Source of the DNA: G051903925 sp051903925
Lineage (GTDB): Bacteria > Pseudomonadota > Alphaproteobacteria > Zavarziniales > Zavarziniaceae
Length of the DNA: 64,000 nt
Assembly (NCBI RefSeq): GCF_051903925.1
Contig: NZ_CP173678.1
Location: 1,488,001-1,552,000, forward strand
Direction of reading: 5' to 3'
The stretch's first letter is position 1; every line of letters starts with the position of its first letter. The position numbers and the translations under genes are program-made. Below, piece after piece: positions 47,165-54,918 of this stretch. The notes below the pieces were generated by a model, which was given only the letters and a program-made list of their open reading frames with translations, was not told the origin of the DNA and searched no databases.

Positions 47165-50100
47165 TCAGGCCGGTCTGCGCAGGTCCAGGGTAAAGGGAAA
47201 GTCGCCACGCCGCGTCTCCGGCGCCAGGCGAAGCTGCCCGGAACTGTGCCCCTGGTCCCAGAAGCGGGCCAGGCGCCGGCCCTCCGCCTCGTTCGCGTTC
47301 ACGGGCAGGGTGGTGAAGTTGCGTCCCCCCGGATGGGCCACATGATAGGTGGCGCCGCCGATGGCGCGGCCCGACCATTCGTCGACGATGTCAAAGACCA
47401 GGGGTGCGTGGACCGGAATCGTCGGGTGAAGGGCCGAGGCGAGCTGCCAGGCGCGGAAGCGCACGCCGGCAACGAACTCGCCCGTCGTACCCGTGGGGTG
47501 CAGCGGCACGCGCCGGCCGTTCACCGCCAGGGCATGGCGTCCGGGCGTGGCCCCGCTGAGCCGGACCTGAATCCGTTCGAGGGAACTGTCGACGAAGCGC
47601 GCGGTGCCCCCGCCGGCCATTCCCTCCTCCCCCAGGACGTGCCAGGGCTCGAGCGCATTGCGCAGTTCGAGCGAGACGCCGTCGCGCACCACGGTGCCGA
47701 TTCGGGGAAAGCGGAACTCCAGATGCGGCTCGAACCAGGCGCGCTCCAGCGGCCAGCCGGCGTCGGCCATGTCGCGCAGGGCATCGTCCAGATCGGCCGC
47801 CACATGATGCGGCAGCAGGAAGCGGTCGTGCAGTTCCGTGCCCCACCGCACGAGGCGAGGCGGATAGGGCGCATCCCAGAAGCGCGCGATGCACGAGCGG
47901 ACGAGCAGCGCCTGCACCAGCGCCATGCGCTCGTGCGGCGGCATCTCGAACGCACGCAGTTCCAGCAGGCCCAGGCGCCCGGTCGCGGAATCGGGCGAGA
48001 ACAGCTTGTCGATGCAGAATTCCGACCGGTGGGTGTTGCCGGTGACGTCGGTCAGCAGGTGCCGGAACAGCCGGTCGACCAGCCAGGGCGGCACGTCGCC
48101 ATGGTCCGGCACCTGGGCAAAGGCGATCTCCAGCTCGTAGAGCGTGTCGTGCCGGGCCTCGTCCACCCGGGGCGCCTGGCTGGTCGGGCCGATGAACAGG
48201 CCAGAGAAGAGGTAGGACAGCGACGGGTGGTTCTGCCAGAAGGCGAGCAGGCTGCGCAGCAGGTGCGGCCGGCGCAGGAACGGGCTGTCGGCGGGGGTGG
48301 CGCCGCCGACCACGACGTGGTTGCCGCCGCCGGTGCCGACATGGCGACCGTCGGTCAGGAACTTCTCGGTGGTCAGGCGGGCAGCGCGCGCCTCCTCATA
48401 GAGGGCGGTCGTGTTCTCGACCAGTTCGGTCCAGGAGGACGAAGGCTGGACGTTCACCTCGATCACGCCGGGATCGGGGGTCACCAGGATCTTGGCCAGG
48501 CGGTAGTCGCCGGGTGGGGAATAGCCCTCCAGAATCACCGGGCGGCCCAGGGTCCGCGCCGTGTCCTCGATCGCCGCGACCAGTTCCAGATAGGCCTCCA
48601 GCGTCTCCTGCGGCGGCATGAAGACATAGAGCCGCCCCTCCCGCTCCTCGACGCAGAGTGCCGTCCGGATGACCCAGCCGGCCGATGGCCCGACCGCCTG
48701 CCCGGCCAGGGCGCGCTCCTCTTCCTCCGCCGTCGGTGGGCGCGGGGGCGGGGGCTGGATCTGCGGCGGCAGCGGGCTGCGCTGGTCGAGCGGATCGGTC
48801 TCGAAATGATAGGGATAGTCGCTGGGTGCTGCGTGGGGCAGGCTGTCCAGCGGCAGGCGATAGCCGACGGGCGAATTGCCGGGATGCAGGTACAGCCGGC
48901 GCCGCCGGCGCGGCCAGGGGCCCGCCTGCCACAACGGCCCCGCCTGGGTCATGATCCGCTGCACGGGCAGGACGAAGCCGGTGGGCACATCCAGGCCGCG
49001 TTCGAAGTTCTGGGCCAGGCGGGCGCGCTCCTGCGGATCCTCCAGCTTGGAGTCCAGGGGATCGACATTCACCGGCAGGCGCTGCTCGCGCCAGATGTGG
49101 TACCAGGGATCCTCGAACGCAGCCAGGACCGCCTTGGGCGTAATCGACAGGCGAGTGGCGAGCGCCTCGGCAAAGGCCTCCGCATCCTCTGGCAGGAAGC
49201 CATAGGTCCGGCTTTCGTCGGCCAGCAGGCTCTCGTCGCGCCAGATGGGATGGCCGTCGGTGCGCCAATGGCAGCCCAGTGCCCAGCGTGGCAGCTGTTC
49301 GCCCGGGTACCACTTGCCCTGGCCATAGAACAGCAGTCCGCCGGGCGCGAAACGCCGCTTCAGCCGCCAGAGCAGGTCCCCGGCCAGGCGCCGCTTGGCC
49401 CCGCCCACGGCCGCCGTGTTCCATTCCGGCTCGTCGAAATCAAAGGTGGCGACGAAGGTGGGCTCTCCCCCCATGGTCAGGCGGACGTCGCGGGCCTTCA
49501 ACTCGGCCTCGACCTCCTGGCCGCGCTTCAGGACCTGCTGCCAGTCCTCCTCGCGATAGGGGCGGGGGACGCGCACCGTCTCCTCGACCCGCGTCACGGT
49601 CATGGAGAAGCCGAACTCGACCTCGGCCTCGTCCACTGCGCCGCTGATGGGGGCGGCACTGCTGGGCTCGGGCGTCGCGGCCAGCGGGATGTGTCCCTCG
49701 CCCGCGAAGAGGCCCGACGTGGGGTCCAGGCCGACCCAGCCGGCGCCGGGAAGATAGACCTCGGTCCAGGCGTGCAGATCGGTGAAGTCGTTCTCCGGCC
49801 CCGGGGGACCGTCGATCGGCTTCATGTCGGGGGTGAGCTGGATCAGGTAGCCGGAGACGAAGCGTGCGGCCAATCCCAGGTGGCGGGCCAACTGCAACAG
49901 GAGCCAGGCGCTGTCCCGGCACGAGCCGCGGCCGATGTCCAGCGTCTGCTCCGGCGTCTGCACGCCGGGCTCCATCCGGATCACGTAGTCGACGCGCTCC
50001 TGCACGATGCGGTTCAGGTCGACCAGGAAGTTGACGGTGGCGCGCGGGGTCAGGTCGACCGCGGCGATCAGCGCCGCCATCTGCGGCGTCCTGGGCAGCG

Positions 50101-50458
50101 TCTCAAGGTACGGCGCCAGTTCACGCTCAAGCTCGGGCGCATAGGCGAAGGGAAAGCTCTCCGCCTCCTTCTCCAGAAAGAAGTCGAACGGGTTGATCAC
50201 TGCCATGTCGGCGATCAGGTCGACCTCCACCTCGAACAGGTCGGTCTTCTCGGGGAAGACGGCGCGCGCCAGCCAGTTCGACTGCGGGTCCTGCTGCCAG
50301 TTCAGGAAGTGCTGCCTGGGCGTGATCTTCAGGCTGTATGAGGCGATGGGGGTCCGGCAATGCGGCGCCGGGCGCAGCCGGATAACCTGGGGGCCAAGGG
50401 AGACGAGACGGTCGTAGCGATAGGTGGTCTTGTGATTCAGGGCCACGCGAATGGTCAA
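47165..50458 (-). CDS. Large transglutaminase-like protein with DUF2126 domain
   Basis: 1097 residues from the TTG at 50458 (LTIRVALNHKTTYRYDR), preceded by GGAGAG; an ATG 28 codons upstream adds an unlike extension. Domain order: transglutaminase N-terminal domain (about 1-150), core with catalytic Cys180 (GRGSCRDSAW), His229 (DLHAWTEVYLPGAGWVGLDP) and Asp245, then a DUF2126 half from about 300 (MGGEPTFVATFDFDEPEWN, KWYPGEQLPRWAL, EVNVQPSSSWTELVENTT, GTGGGNHVVVGGATPADSPF, and HRSEFCIDKLFSPDS). It resembles the amide-ligase-like family with a small circularly permuted partner; genes of this family often occur with another transglutaminase and an alpha-E protein, absent here. Role unknown. All three catalytic residues are intact. 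Confidence 0.93.
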   Translation of the reverse strand: MTIRVALNHKTTYRYDRLVSLGPQVIRLRPAPHCRTPIASYSLKITPRQHFLNWQQDPQSNWLARAVFPEKTDLFEVEVDLIADMAVINPFDFFLEKEAESFPFAYAPELERELAPYLETLPRTPQMAALIAAVDLTPRATVNFLVDLNRIVQERVDYVIRMEPGVQTPEQTLDIGRGSCRDSAWLLLQLARHLGLAARFVSGYLIQLTPDMKPIDGPPGPENDFTDLHAWTEVYLPGAGWVGLDPTSGLFAGEGHIPLAATPEPSSAAPISGAVDEAEVEFGFSMTVTRVEETVRVPRPYREEDWQQVLKRGQEVEAELKARDVRLTMGGEPTFVATFDFDEPEWNTAAVGGAKRRLAGDLLWRLKRRFAPGGLLFYGQGKWYPGEQLPRWALGCHWRTDGHPIWRDESLLADESRTYGFLPEDAEAFAEALATRLSITPKAVLAAFEDPWYHIWREQRLPVNVDPLDSKLEDPQERARLAQNFERGLDVPTGFVLPVQRIMTQAGPLWQAGPWPRRRRRLYLHPGNSPVGYRLPLDSLPHAAPSDYPYHFETDPLDQRSPLPPQIQPPPPRPPTAEEEERALAGQAVGPSAGWVIRTALCVEEREGRLYVFMPPQETLEAYLELVAAIEDTARTLGRPVILEGYSPPGDYRLAKILVTPDPGVIEVNVQPSSSWTELVENTTALYEEARAARLTTEKFLTDGRHVGTGGGNHVVVGGATPADSPFLRRPHLLRSLLAFWQNHPSLSYLFSGLFIGPTSQAPRVDEARHDTLYELEIAFAQVPDHGDVPPWLVDRLFRHLLTDVTGNTHRSEFCIDKLFSPDSATGRLGLLELRAFEMPPHERMALVQALLVRSCIARFWDAPYPPRLVRWGTELHDRFLLPHHVAADLDDALRDMADAGWPLERAWFEPHLEFRFPRIGTVVRDGVSLELRNALEPWHVLGEEGMAGGGTARFVDSSLERIQVRLSGATPGRHALAVNGRRVPLHPTGTTGEFVAGVRFRAWQLASALHPTIPVHAPLVFDIVDEWSGRAIGGATYHVAHPGGRNFTTLPVNANEAEGRRLARFWDQGHSSGQLRLAPETRRGDFPFTLDLRRPA

Positions 50459-50557
50459 GTTCGGCTCTCCGGCGGGTGGCGTTTCCCCCATTTCCACCCA
50501 TGATACGGCAGGCGCGGGCTTGGGGAACAGTCCAAACCCCATGGGCCTCGAACGGCG

Positions 50558-51442
50558 TCAGGTGATCGCCAGCGCATGCGCGGCCCGCACTGGCACCTTC
50601 AGGTAGTGCACGCCGTTCGCTTCCGCCGGGGGAAAGCGGCCGGCGCGGATGTTGACCTGGATCGACGGCAGCAGCAGGCGCGGAGCCGCCAGCGTCGCGT
50701 CCCGGGCGTGGCGCATGGCGACGAAGGCTGCCTCGTCAATGCCGTCATGGACGTGGACATTCTGGTCGCGCTGTTCCCCGACGCTGGTTTCCCAGCGCCA
50801 GGCGGCGCGCCCCGGTGCCTTGTAGTCATGGCACAGGAACAGGCGCGTCTCCCGCGGCAGGGCCAGCAGGCGGCGGATGGAGCGGTAGAGCGCACCTGCG
50901 TCGCCGCCGGGGAAGTCGGCCCGGGCCGTGCCATAGTCCGGCATGAACAACGTGTCGCCCACGAACACGGCATCCCCGACGCGATAGCTGATGTCGGCCG
51001 GCGTGTGGCCGGGGGTGTGCATTACCTCCACCGTCAGGTTGCCCACGGCGAAGTGCTCGCCATCGCGGAACAGATGGTCGAAGTCGCCGCCATCGGCCTT
51101 CACGTCCTCGGCCGCGAAGACGGGCCGGAAGATCCGCTGCACCTCGCGGATGTGCTCCCCGATGCCGATGCGAGCACCAGTCCGCGACTTCACATAGGGC
51201 GCGGCACTCAGGTGGTCGGCATGGGCGTGCGTCTCCAGCACCCAGTCGATTGCAAGCCCGCGCTGAGCCGCCGCCGCCAGGACGCGGTCGGCCGATGCCG
51301 TGTCGACCCGGCCGTCTGCGGGATCGTAGTCGAGCACCGGGTCGATCACGGCCGCGCGTCCTGTCTCCGGGTCGGCCAGCAGGTAGGTGATCGTGTTGGT
51401 GGCGGGATCGAAGAAGCCCTGGATGTCCGCTTGCGTCGCCAT
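50558..51442 (-). CDS. blh: Metallo-beta-lactamase-fold persulfide dioxygenase (Blh/ETHE1 family)
   Basis: 294 residues. Metal-binding motif LETHAHADHLSAAPYVKSRTG, then VMHTPGHTPADISYRVGDAVFVGDTLFMPDYGTARADFPGG with the Asp bridging ligand and the family signature around DYGTARADFPGG, and LFLCHDYKAPGR with the final His. ETHE1-type enzymes oxidise glutathione persulfide to sulfite. The gene is divergent from bigR, rhodanese and TauE genes across a palindromic promoter, the set known from sulfide detoxification loci of Agrobacterium and Xylella. No fused rhodanese or DUF442 domain is present. Start at 51442 has AGGGGC upstream. Confidence 0.93.
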   Translation of the reverse strand: MATQADIQGFFDPATNTITYLLADPETGRAAVIDPVLDYDPADGRVDTASADRVLAAAAQRGLAIDWVLETHAHADHLSAAPYVKSRTGARIGIGEHIREVQRIFRPVFAAEDVKADGGDFDHLFRDGEHFAVGNLTVEVMHTPGHTPADISYRVGDAVFVGDTLFMPDYGTARADFPGGDAGALYRSIRRLLALPRETRLFLCHDYKAPGRAAWRWETSVGEQRDQNVHVHDGIDEAAFVAMRHARDATLAAPRLLLPSIQVNIRAGRFPPAEANGVHYLKVPVRAAHALAIT

Positions 51443-51454
51443 CGATCTTTGCCC

Positions 51455-51511
51455 CTTGACTGAATATGAGAGATATCTAAATTAGTGATATCTAATATTC
51501 AAGGGCTGGCA
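51455..51511. promoter_or_regulatory. Divergent blh/bigR promoter with palindromic operator
   Basis: A local AT-rich island in GC-rich DNA. TTGACT (51456-51461), 16 bp, TAAATT (51478-51483) makes a good plus-strand promoter; TTGAAT on the minus strand (51503-51498) serves the other side. Inverted repeats overlap both: TGAATAT (51461-51467) with ATATTCA (51495-51501), and ATTAG-tgatat-CTAAT (51481-51496); GATATCTAA occurs twice. This is where a BigR-like repressor would act. Confidence 0.72.
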
Positions 51512-51829
51512 ATGGCAAAAGCGCCGATGGACCCTGCCACCTTCGCGGCCAATGCCACGCAGGTGGCCAACCTGCTGAAGGCAATCGGCAACCAGCGCCG
51601 GCTGATGGTCCTGTGCAAGCTGGCGGAGCGGGGCGAGATGACCGTGGGCGACCTGGCGGTGGCCGTGGCGCTGTCCCAGTCCGCCCTGTCGCAGCACCTG
51701 TCCCGGCTTAAGGAGGAGGGGCTGGTCCGCTTTCGCCGCGACGCCCAGAGCCTTTGGTACCGGATCGCCGATCCCCGGCTCGAAACCCTGATGGCGACCC
51801 TCTACGACCTCTATTGTACGGGAGACTGA
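51512..51829 (+). CDS. bigR: ArsR-family sulfide-responsive repressor (BigR/SqrR type)
   Basis: 105 residues from the ATG at 51512, with AGGG 6 bp upstream; the earlier GTG at 51485 lies inside the operator. Winged helix: VGDLAVAVALSQSALSQHLSRLKEEGLVRFRRDAQSLWYRI. Two Cys, Cys35 (MVLCKLAERGE) and Cys102 (YDLYCTGD), are 67 residues apart, matching the redox pair of SqrR/BigR that forms a polysulfide bridge with reactive sulfur species and releases DNA. It heads a plus-strand unit with a rhodanese and a TauE transporter, and faces blh. It should repress both directions and induce in sulfide (inference from family). Confidence 0.92.
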   Translation: MAKAPMDPATFAANATQVANLLKAIGNQRRLMVLCKLAERGEMTVGDLAVAVALSQSALSQHLSRLKEEGLVRFRRDAQSLWYRIADPRLETLMATLYDLYCTGD

Positions 51830-51832
51830 GTG

Positions 51833-52375
51833 ATGACGATCGAGACTGTACCAGTGGCGCGGGCCCGGGCCCTGGTGGCCGACGGTGCCCGGCTGGTCGA
51901 CGTCCGCCCGCGCGATGAACATGCGCGCACCCGCATCCCGGGGGCCCTGAACGTTCCGGTGGCCGAACTGGCGACACTGCGGGCCGGACCGGCTGGCGTC
52001 GTCTTTCATTGCCGGTCGGGCGCGCGCACGGCGGCCCATGCCGCCACGCTGGCGGCGGCGGCCGATGGCGCGCCCGCCTGGATCCTGGACGGTGGGCTGG
52101 ATGCCTGGGGCCGGGCCGGCCTGCCGGTCGAGACCGACCGGCGGCAGCCGCTGGAACTGATGCGCCAGGTCCAGATCGTGTCGGGTGCCCTGGTGCTGCT
52201 GGGCGTCGTCCTGGGCGTGCTGGTGGCGCCGGCCTTCCTGGGCCTGTCGGCGTTCGTGGGCGCCGGACTGATGTTCGCCGGCATCACGGGATGGTGCGGC
52301 ATGGCGCGCCTGCTGGCCCACATGCCCTGGAACCGCGCCCGCCTGACGCCGCACGCGCCTGCGGTCGCGGGGTAA
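51833..52375 (+). CDS. Rhodanese-domain protein with C-terminal membrane segment (YgaP-like)
   Basis: 180 residues from the ATG at 51833, 3 bp after the bigR stop, SD GGAG at 51821-51824. Rhodanese domain (about 5-105): ARLVDVRPRDEHARTRIPGALNVPV and catalytic Cys in VVFHCRSGARTAAH. A DUF2892-like membrane hairpin follows (about 115-155: IVSGALVLLGVVLGVLVAPAFL, LSAFVGAGLMFAGITGWCGMARLL). This is the E. coli YgaP architecture, an inner-membrane sulfurtransferase that moves sulfane sulfur between donors. In context it handles persulfide or thiosulfate from sulfide oxidation. Confidence 0.92.
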   Translation: MTIETVPVARARALVADGARLVDVRPRDEHARTRIPGALNVPVAELATLRAGPAGVVFHCRSGARTAAHAATLAAAADGAPAWILDGGLDAWGRAGLPVETDRRQPLELMRQVQIVSGALVLLGVVLGVLVAPAFLGLSAFVGAGLMFAGITGWCGMARLLAHMPWNRARLTPHAPAVAG

Positions 52376-52385
52376 GGCGCGCGCC

Positions 52386-53171
52386 ATGCCGCTGACCCTG
52401 TCGGTCCTGGCCATGACGCTGGGCGCCGGTGGCCTGATCGGCCTGGTCCTGGGCCTGGTCGGCGGCGGGGCCGCGATCCTGGCCGTGCCCCTGCTGGTCT
52501 ATGCCGTGGGCATGCCATCGGTGCATGCCGCGATCGGGACGGCGGCGATCGCCGTCGCCGTCAATGCTGCGACCAGCCTGGCCGGCCATGCCCGTGCCGG
52601 CACCGTCAAATGGCCCTGCGGCCTGGTCTTCGCCGCCGCCGGGGTCGCTGGCGCCGCGGCCGGCGCCGAACTGGGGAAGTCGGTCGACAGCGCGCCGTTG
52701 CTGTTGGCCTTTGGCGTGCTGATGATCGGCGTCGGCGGCCTGATGCTGCGCCCGCGCCGTGGCGTGCCGCGGCCAGAAGTGCACCTGGACCGCACCAGCG
52801 CAGCCCGCCTGCTGCCGCGCCTTGTGCCGATCGGCCTGGGCGTGGGGCTGCTGGCCGGGTTCTTCGGCATCGGCGGCGGCTTCCTGATCGTGCCGGGCCT
52901 GATCCTGGCGACGGCCATGCCGCTGGCCAACGCGATCGGCACGTCGCTCGTGGGCGTCACGGCTTTGGGCCTGACCACGGCCGCCTCCTATGCCCTGTCG
53001 GGCGATGTCGACTGGCGCATTGCCGGCGTGCTGATTGCCGGTGGCCTGGCCGGCGGCGTGCTGGGCCTGGCCATCGGCCGCCGCCTGGCCGCGCGCAAGC
53101 GCCTGCTGGAAATCGGCTTCGCCCTGGTCGTCATCGCGATCGGAACGATCATCGCCCTGCGCGGCGCGTGA
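52386..53171 (+). CDS. TauE/SafE-family membrane transporter (sulfite/sulfur compound exporter type)
   Basis: 261 residues, eight or so membrane segments. TauE/SafE repeats: GAGGLIGLVLGLVGGGAAILAVPLLVYAVGMPSVHAAIGTAAIAVAVN and GLLAGFFGIGGGFLIVPGLILATAMPLANAIGTSLV (parts shown), each with the G-x-x-x-G-x-x-G-x-GGG core. It is the last gene of bigR-rhodanese-tauE, 10 bp after the rhodanese stop, and probably exports sulfite or another sulfur oxyanion made by the persulfide dioxygenase (inference). Confidence 0.92.
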   Translation: MPLTLSVLAMTLGAGGLIGLVLGLVGGGAAILAVPLLVYAVGMPSVHAAIGTAAIAVAVNAATSLAGHARAGTVKWPCGLVFAAAGVAGAAAGAELGKSVDSAPLLLAFGVLMIGVGGLMLRPRRGVPRPEVHLDRTSAARLLPRLVPIGLGVGLLAGFFGIGGGFLIVPGLILATAMPLANAIGTSLVGVTALGLTTAASYALSGDVDWRIAGVLIAGGLAGGVLGLAIGRRLAARKRLLEIGFALVVIAIGTIIALRGA

Positions 53172-53269
53172 GGCTTGGTCCAGGTGCGGACGATGTGCGA
53201 CCTTGCGCGCAGACGGACGCTGCAAGTCCGCACGAATGGCCAAGTGCACGCCGGGAGGACACAGGGACA

Positions 53270-54799
53270 ATGTCGGGACGGATCATCAGTGGTGATCGCG
53301 AGATCAAGTTCGATCGCCTGATGGAGCGGGCGGCGCGCGCCGCCGCGGGCTTCAAGTCGGTCGGGATCGAGCCCAACGACGCGGTGGCACTGCTGCTGCG
53401 CAATGACATCGCCTTTTTCGAGGCCAGCCTGGGGGCTGGCCATGCGGGGGCCTATGGCGTGCCGATCAACTGGCACAACAGCCCCGAGGAAGTCGCCTAC
53501 ATCCTCGAGGACAGCGGCGCCAAGGCGCTGGTCGTCCATGCCGACCTGCTGGCCAGGGCCCGCGCCTATATCCCCGCTGGCCTGCCCGTGCTGGTCGTCT
53601 CGGTCCCCGACGACATCGCCGCCGCCTACCAGGTGCCGGAGGCCGAGCGCGGCGTGCCGGCCGGTGGGACCGACTGGGACGCCTGGGTCGACAGTTTCGC
53701 GCCGGCCCCCCCGCCGACGGGAGAGCCGCCGTCGACCATGATCTATACCTCCGGCACGACCGGCCGGCCCAAGGGGGTGCGTCGCGCGCCGCCGACCGCG
53801 GAGCAGATGGCCGGATTCAGCGGCATGCTGAGCCTGGTGTTCGGCGTGGAGCCCGGGGTGCGCACTGCGATCATCGGGCCGATGTACCATTCGGCCCCCA
53901 ATTCGCACGGCCTGAGCATGGCGCGGGCCGGGGGCGAAGTGTGGCTGGCGCCGCGCTTCGATCCCGAGGGCCTGCTGCGGATGATCCAGGAGCACAGGCT
54001 GACCAACCTCTACATGGTGCCGACCATGTTCGTGCGGCTGCTCAAGCTGCCGGAGGAGGTCCGCCGGAAGTACGACACCTCGTCGATCAAGCATATCGTC
54101 ATCGCGGCGGCGCCCTGCCCGCGGGACGTGAAGCAGAAGATGATCGAATGGTGGGGTCCGGTCATCACCGAGTTCTACGGCTCGACCGAGACGGGGGCCG
54201 TCACCTTCTGCAACTCGCAGGAGGCGCTGGATCATCCGGGCACGGTGGGCAAGCCGATTCCGGGGGTCGAGATGCTGATCCTGGACGAGGCGGGCAACCC
54301 CCTGCCCCAGGGCGAGATCGGCGAGGTCTATGCCCGCAACATGGGCATCATGAACTTCACCTATCACCGCGACCAGGCGAAGCGCGACGGGGTCGAGAAG
54401 CGTGGCCTGATCACGTCCGGCGATGTCGGCTATTTCGACCGCGACGGCTTTCTGCACCTGTGCGACCGGCGCAAGGACATGGTGATCTCGGGCGGGGTCA
54501 ACATCTATCCGGCCGAGATCGAGGCCTGCCTGCTGGGCCTGCATGGCGTGCACGACTGCGCCGTGTTCGGGATCCCGGACGAGGAATATGGCGAGTCGCT
54601 GGCCGCGGTGATCCAGTTGCAGCCCGGCGCCAGCCTGGACGCCGGCGCGATCCGCAGCCATGTTCGCGAGCATCTGGCCGGCTACAAGGTCCCGAAGGTC
54701 GTGGAATTCGCCAGCGATCTCCCGCGGGAGGATTCCGGTAAGATCTTCAAGCGTAAGCTGCGCGAACCATATTGGGCGGCGACGGGACGGGCGATCTGA
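53270..54799 (+). CDS. Acyl-CoA synthetase (AMP-forming)
   Basis: 509 residues from the ATG at 53270 with GGGAGGA upstream; the open frame before it overlaps the TauE gene. Adenylation motifs: YTSGTTGRPKGV (A3), FYGSTETGAVTF (A5), GDVGYFDRDGFLHLCDRRKDMVISGGVNIYPAEIE (A7-A8 region) and the A10 lysine in PREDSGKIFKRKL. It activates a carboxylic acid as acyl-AMP and then acyl-CoA. Short length and sequence place it with medium/long-chain or aromatic-type acyl-CoA ligases such as those for bile acid or fatty acids; substrate unknown. Not evidently part of the sulfur unit. Confidence 0.93.
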   Translation: MSGRIISGDREIKFDRLMERAARAAAGFKSVGIEPNDAVALLLRNDIAFFEASLGAGHAGAYGVPINWHNSPEEVAYILEDSGAKALVVHADLLARARAYIPAGLPVLVVSVPDDIAAAYQVPEAERGVPAGGTDWDAWVDSFAPAPPPTGEPPSTMIYTSGTTGRPKGVRRAPPTAEQMAGFSGMLSLVFGVEPGVRTAIIGPMYHSAPNSHGLSMARAGGEVWLAPRFDPEGLLRMIQEHRLTNLYMVPTMFVRLLKLPEEVRRKYDTSSIKHIVIAAAPCPRDVKQKMIEWWGPVITEFYGSTETGAVTFCNSQEALDHPGTVGKPIPGVEMLILDEAGNPLPQGEIGEVYARNMGIMNFTYHRDQAKRDGVEKRGLITSGDVGYFDRDGFLHLCDRRKDMVISGGVNIYPAEIEACLLGLHGVHDCAVFGIPDEEYGESLAAVIQLQPGASLDAGAIRSHVREHLAGYKVPKVVEFASDLPREDSGKIFKRKLREPYWAATGRAI

Positions 54800-54824
54800 C
54801 CCGCCCGCAAGGGTGGTGCCTGAT

Positions 54825-54871
54825 CCGGCCTGGCGGAGCGCAGCTTCGCCAGGCCGGGGCGGCGCCGCCCC
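54825..54871. terminator. Two adjacent GC-rich hairpins between the acyl-CoA ligase and the AAA ATPase
   Basis: CCGGCCTGGCG (54825-54835) pairs with CGCCAGGCCGG (54847-54857), 11 bp perfect; overlapping it is the 16-bp palindrome GGGGCGGCGCCGCCCC (54856-54871). No T-run. They lie 26 bp after the ligase stop and 47 bp before the ATPase start and may end the first transcript or structure the second leader. Confidence 0.5.
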
Positions 54872-54918
54872 GCATGCAGGGAGCCATGCCGACGCGCGTC
54901 GGCGGCTGGGAGGGGTGA

